From: Rhodothermia bacterium
GTDB taxonomy: Bacteria; Bacteroidota; Rhodothermia; Rhodothermales; JABDKH01
Reading direction: 5' to 3'
Length of the DNA stretch: 9,819 nt
Assembly (NCBI GenBank): GCA_018679295.1
Contig: JAHHLP010000353.1
Span: forward strand, 1 to 9,819
In this document: piece by piece, positions 7,414-9,819 of the stretch
Layout: each line of letters opens with the position of its first letter
How positions within the stretch are numbered: the stretch's first letter is position 1
Notes under the pieces: generated by a model
Database searches by the model: none
Told to the model about the DNA's origin: nothing
Seen by the model: only the letters and a program-made list of their open reading frames with translations
Made by a program: the position numbers and the translations under genes

Positions 7414-8559
7414 ATGTCACTGACGGAAAGACTCAAGGATGTCCACTGGTCTGTTTTCGGCTTTATTGCCGGGTACCACGTAGCGCTGTTGGCCGCCATT
7501 CCCATCTATCTGCTGTATCGCACCCCAGGATGGGATTTGTTGCTCCTGACCTTTCTGCTGATGGGCGCAACCTTGATTTCAATTACGATGGGCTACCATC
7601 GTTTTTACGCGCATAAGACGTACAAAGCCAAACGACTTCTTGAGGTACCCTTGCTGTTCTTCGGGACCGCCTCGATTCAGGGTAGCGCGCTGAAATGGGC
7701 GCATGACCACCGTCTGCACCACCGCCATGTCGATGAAGAAGGAGACCCCTACGGCACACAAAAGGGTTTCTGGCACTCGCACATACTCTGGCTTTTCAAG
7801 AAGCCCGGGGAGTGGCAGGAGAGACTCGTCCGCGATTTGCAGCAGAATCCGGTCGTGATGTTTCAGGACCGCCACTATGGCTTGCTCGCGACTGTCACGA
7901 ATGTGCTTATCGTAATCACTGTCGGGCTAATCACCGGCGACTGGCTTGGCGCTTTCGTGTTTGGTTTCCTCGTCAGGTTGTTCCTGACCCACCACTCGAC
8001 GTGGTTCATCAATTCCCTCGCCCACATGTGGGGCGCTAAGCCTTACTCGACGGAGCACTCGGCCGTCAACAACTTCATATTGGCGATACTTACGTACGGA
8101 GAGGGATACCACAATTATCATCACACGTTTTCGGGTGACTACCGGAATGGCATTCGCTGGTATCAGTTTGATCCGCCCAAGTACTTCATTTGGCTCATGA
8201 GCAAGATTGGTCTTGCGAGCGACCTTCAGCGTGTCAACCGTGTGCAGATCCACAAGAAGCTCGTGGCTGCGGACCGGAAGCTGATGCTGGACCACCTCAG
8301 TGATTTCGCAGCAGAACATGTAAGGGTCAAGGAGTTCGTTACGCGTGTGGAGCGTGCTTACGAGAACCTGACGGATGAGCTGTCGAAGATGAAGATGGAC
8401 CTCGACCGCTATCGTGCGCTGAAGGGAGAGCAGGCGCGCGAGGAGGTGCGGATCCTGAAAGGGCAAATCCGCGAGAAGAGGCGCAGCATCCGCAAGGAGA
8501 TGCGGGACTGGGAGCGTCTCTGCAAGCAGGTGTTTCGAATGCGCCCGCAGATGGCGTAG
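7414..8559 (+). CDS. Delta-9 type fatty-acid (acyl-CoA) desaturase with extended helical C-terminus
   Basis: 381-residue integral membrane di-iron desaturase. Three histidine boxes are intact: HRFYAH (62-67), HRLHH (99-103) and HNYHH (233-237), with the conserved NSLAHMWG around N200/H204. Hydrophobic segments lie near 14-36, 40-60, 75-90, 154-174 and 176-194, fitting the four-helix SCD/OLE1 fold, with the histidines facing the cytoplasm. The WAHDHRLHH and GEGYHNYHH contexts are those of stearoyl-CoA desaturases rather than plant acyl-ACP enzymes. The reaction is oxygen-dependent insertion of a cis double bond into saturated acyl chains, so it adjusts membrane fluidity and implies growth with oxygen; the electron donor is not encoded here. 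Residues about 265-381 form a charged, mainly helical tail of predicted coiled-coil character, beyond the catalytic core. No Shine-Dalgarno sequence precedes the ATG. The gene converges with DinB across a repeat cluster. Confidence 0.94.
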   Translation: MSLTERLKDVHWSVFGFIAGYHVALLAAIPIYLLYRTPGWDLLLLTFLLMGATLISITMGYHRFYAHKTYKAKRLLEVPLLFFGTASIQGSALKWAHDHRLHHRHVDEEGDPYGTQKGFWHSHILWLFKKPGEWQERLVRDLQQNPVVMFQDRHYGLLATVTNVLIVITVGLITGDWLGAFVFGFLVRLFLTHHSTWFINSLAHMWGAKPYSTEHSAVNNFILAILTYGEGYHNYHHTFSGDYRNGIRWYQFDPPKYFIWLMSKIGLASDLQRVNRVQIHKKLVAADRKLMLDHLSDFAAEHVRVKEFVTRVERAYENLTDELSKMKMDLDRYRALKGEQAREEVRILKGQIREKRRSIRKEMRDWERLCKQVFRMRPQMA

Positions 8560-8575
8560 CAGGCAGGCTCTGAAC

Positions 8576-8614
8576 CCAGCCTCTCACAGATGCCCGATGA
8601 CTCGGGCACGACGA
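8576..8614 (+). repeat. 39-bp direct repeat, left copy, with perfect hairpin
   Basis: It begins 17 bp after the desaturase stop and matches 8746-8784 at 38 of 39 positions. Inside it, TGCCCGA-TGAC-TCGGGCA (8591-8608) is a perfect 7-bp inverted repeat with a 4-nt loop. No T-run follows on either side, so it is at best a weak terminator. Confidence 0.9.
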
Positions 8615-8622
8615 GTGAGGAT

Positions 8623-8717
8623 GTCATCCCGCGTGCAGGGCGTCATCCTGGCCACAGGGCGTCATCCTGGCCGCAGGGTGTCATCCTGGCCACAGGGTGT
8701 CTTCCCGGCCGCAGAGC
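8623..8717 (+). repeat. Five tandem 19-bp units in the convergent gap
   Basis: Units start at 8623, 8642, 8661, 8680 and 8699. The central three are nearly identical (GTCATCCTGGCCACAGGGC, varying only at positions 12 and 19); the two outer ones are more diverged. Each central unit contains CCTG-GCCR-CAGG, a 4-bp stem with a 4-nt loop. A period of 19 excludes a coding repeat. There are no spacers, so this is not CRISPR. The layout resembles dispersed GTCATCC...GGATCC palindromic elements seen between genes in many bacteria, partly expanded by slippage; the family link is an inference. Confidence 0.9.
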
Positions 8718-8722
8718 CGGGA
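8703..8722 (+). other. Hairpin at the end of the tandem array
   Basis: TCCCGGC (8703-8709) and GCCGGGA (8716-8722) form a perfect 7-bp stem with loop CGCAGA. The last 19-bp unit supplies the left arm and the sequence just beyond it the right arm, so this looks like the one complete copy of a palindromic intergenic element whose left half was multiplied upstream. It may also help end transcription from either side of this convergent gap. Confidence 0.6.
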
Positions 8723-8745
8723 TCCACTGACGGTTACCTCCGCCT

Positions 8746-8784
8746 CCAGCCTCTCACAGATGCGCGATGACTCGGGCACGACGA
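8746..8784 (+). repeat. 39-bp direct repeat, right copy
   Basis: It differs from 8576-8614 only at 8764 (G for C), which breaks one pair of the internal hairpin. It ends 7 bp before the DinB stop codon (8792-8794, minus strand). The two copies bracket the 19-bp array in the same orientation, 170 bp apart, so recombination between them could delete the array. Confidence 0.9.
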
Positions 8785-8791
8785 ATCTACA

Positions 8792-9316
8792 CTACATACC
8801 CCAGAGGCTGTGTGTGTCTACATCCTGCCCCTGCAGCTTCAGGTAGTAGAACAGCTGTCCTTTGTGCTGGCCGAGGTGCCAGATGGACATGAGCAGGTGC
8901 TGGAAGAGGGTCATCTCCGGACCTCCCCAAGGCGGTGCGAAGGAATGAGAGAGCAACCGGCTCTCGTCAACTTTTTCCAGATTCTCCAGCGCCGTCTTTC
9001 TGTCGCGCTTCAGCATTCCCATCGCATTGTCTACGGACGCAGCAGATGGCAGTGCTTCTGCAGGCGGCAGTCCTTCGAATTCGCTTCCCTCGGGCATCTC
9101 GTATCCCTCGGGCGGTGACCAATCATTACTGATGTACCCTCTGAACATGCTGCCGCACGCCGTCGCACAGTGCATGATCAGTTGCCCCGTGTTCATCCAG
9201 TTGGAGCCAGTCGACGGCTTCCAGTCGAGCGAGCCGTCGTCCACGAGCTCAAAAAGCGCCTCAGTGACGCTGTACATCTGCTCGAGCTCCAGACGAAGTA
9301 CCTCTTTGAGCGTCAT
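8792..9316 (-). CDS. DinB-family protein (putative metal-dependent four-helix enzyme)
   Basis: 174 residues, a normal DinB length. The predicted helical bundle carries the family's metal triad: H49 in the second helix (GQLIMHCA) and H147/H151 in SIWHLGQHKGQLFYYL, the HxxxH pattern near the C-terminus. DinB-fold proteins bind a divalent metal and include thiol transferases that use bacillithiol, mycothiol or glutathione; which thiol, if any, applies here is unknown. It is soluble, with no signal peptide, so cytoplasmic. ATG 9316 has a weak AGG six bases upstream. It lies 35 bp downstream of the DUF411 gene on the same strand with no terminator between, so an operon is likely. An older link of the name to DNA damage does not imply repair activity. 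Confidence 0.9.
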   Translation of the reverse strand: MTLKEVLRLELEQMYSVTEALFELVDDGSLDWKPSTGSNWMNTGQLIMHCATACGSMFRGYISNDWSPPEGYEMPEGSEFEGLPPAEALPSAASVDNAMGMLKRDRKTALENLEKVDESRLLSHSFAPPWGGPEMTLFQHLLMSIWHLGQHKGQLFYYLKLQGQDVDTHSLWGM

Positions 9317-9351
9317 CTACCTGCAAGGTCACTTGTTAGAAACAGTAGATA

Positions 9352-9819
9352 CTATCGGCCCGGGTCACCTTCCACGTGGCCAAAGACGGCGGTTCGTCCC
9401 TGGCTGTTGAAGGCGAGTACGTCGTATGACTCGCGGTAGCTTCCCTCCATGCCCGGAGAACCTATGGGCATGCCGGGCACACCGATTCCCTCGATGTCTG
9501 GCTTCTCGTCCAGCAGCCGATGGACAAACTCGGCGGGCACATGGCCCTCGACAACGTAGCCGCCAACGAGGCCCGTGTGGCACGTTCGCATCCCGGTTGG
9601 AACGTGATGTACGTTCTTGATGCCGGTCAGGTTATCAAGGTCGGTGACCTCGACGTCGAAGCCGTTTGCTTCAAGGTGCTCGATCCATGCGCCACAGCAT
9701 CCGCAAGTGGGCGTTTTGTAGACTGTGACCACATCACTGGCGCTGGTTTGTCTATTGAAGATGGCGATGCCGGCGAGAGCTTTCTCGTGGGCTCCACCTA
9801 CTACGAGAAGGAGGCGGCT
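9352..9819 (-). CDS. DUF411 / CopG-like CxCC protein, 5' end outside window
   Basis: The frame is open from the window edge to the TAG at 9352-9354 (155 residues visible), so GTG 9732 should not be taken as the start. The visible N-terminus (SRLLLVVGGAHEKALAGIAIF) looks like part of a membrane anchor or signal region, followed by NRQTSASD and the mature domain. Family hallmarks: VYKTPTCGCCGAWIEHL with C39/C41/C42, MRTCHTG (C80, H81), VEGHVPA (H93) and VPGMPIGSPGME. DUF411 includes the periplasmic copper-resistance protein CopG, a thioredoxin-like fold whose cysteines hold a copper cluster; a role in copper binding or redox outside the cytoplasm is therefore inferred. No other copper gene is visible. 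DinB follows 35 bp downstream. Confidence 0.9.
   Translation of the reverse strand, partial: SRLLLVVGGAHEKALAGIAIFNRQTSASDVVTVYKTPTCGCCGAWIEHLEANGFDVEVTDLDNLTGIKNVHHVPTGMRTCHTGLVGGYVVEGHVPAEFVHRLLDEKPDIEGIGVPGMPIGSPGMEGSYRESYDVLAFNSQGRTAVFGHVEGDPGR

Noticed and set aside
7927..8466. Open frame of 179 codons on the minus strand
   Set aside because: Antisense to the desaturase, including its third histidine box; no independent support.
8623..8717. CRISPR array
   Set aside because: The 19-bp units abut with no variable spacers, and no cas gene is present.
9730..9732. GTG as the start of the DUF411 protein
   Set aside because: The frame stays open to the window edge with a hydrophobic segment upstream, as expected for an exported DUF411 protein; the true start is probably outside.

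Overview
The window looks like ordinary chromosomal DNA from a moderately GC-rich Gram-negative bacterium. Most likely it belongs to the Bacteroidota/Rhodothermota side of the tree, but this is an inference. It rests on three things: a membrane histidine kinase of the Reg_prop/Y_Y_Y type, envelope proteins with signal peptides (OmpA-type and a DUF885 protein with a lipobox-like cysteine), and start codons that mostly lack a clear Shine-Dalgarno sequence (the OmpA-type gene is instead preceded by an A-rich run). No ribosomal RNA, tRNA, CRISPR array, transposase or phage gene was found.

Left part (1-5170), all on the minus strand. Read in the direction of transcription it holds an OmpA-C-domain envelope protein with helical repeats (3677-5170), a strong intrinsic terminator (about 3601-3650), a 1079-residue sensor histidine kinase (291-3530), and the first 59 codons of an M32-type carboxypeptidase that leaves the window at base 1. 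The start of the carboxypeptidase and of the kinase are both problematic: the former has no in-frame ATG, and the latter carries about 35 residues ahead of a normal-looking signal peptide.

Middle (5171-5498). A 328-bp divergent intergenic region separates the OmpA-type gene from a plus-strand DUF885 metallopeptidase-like protein (5499-7268). It carries a large imperfect palindrome and a 13-bp exact direct repeat built on the word GAATGC, and is the best candidate regulatory region here.

Right part. The DUF885 gene is followed by a delta-9 type acyl-CoA/acyl-lipid desaturase (7414-8559) with a helical C-terminal tail. A convergent gap (8560-8791) holds five tandem 19-bp units bracketed by two near-identical 39-bp direct repeats. 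Beyond it, on the minus strand, a DUF411/CopG-like CxCC protein (runs off the right edge) is followed 35 bp later by a DinB-family protein.

The genes do not form one pathway. The common thread is envelope and membrane biology: peptidoglycan-anchored protein, membrane sensor kinase, exported peptidase-like protein, membrane lipid desaturation, and possible copper/thiol handling. The most unusual DNA is the repeat cluster at 8576-8784; I see no complete, clearly new multi-gene system.
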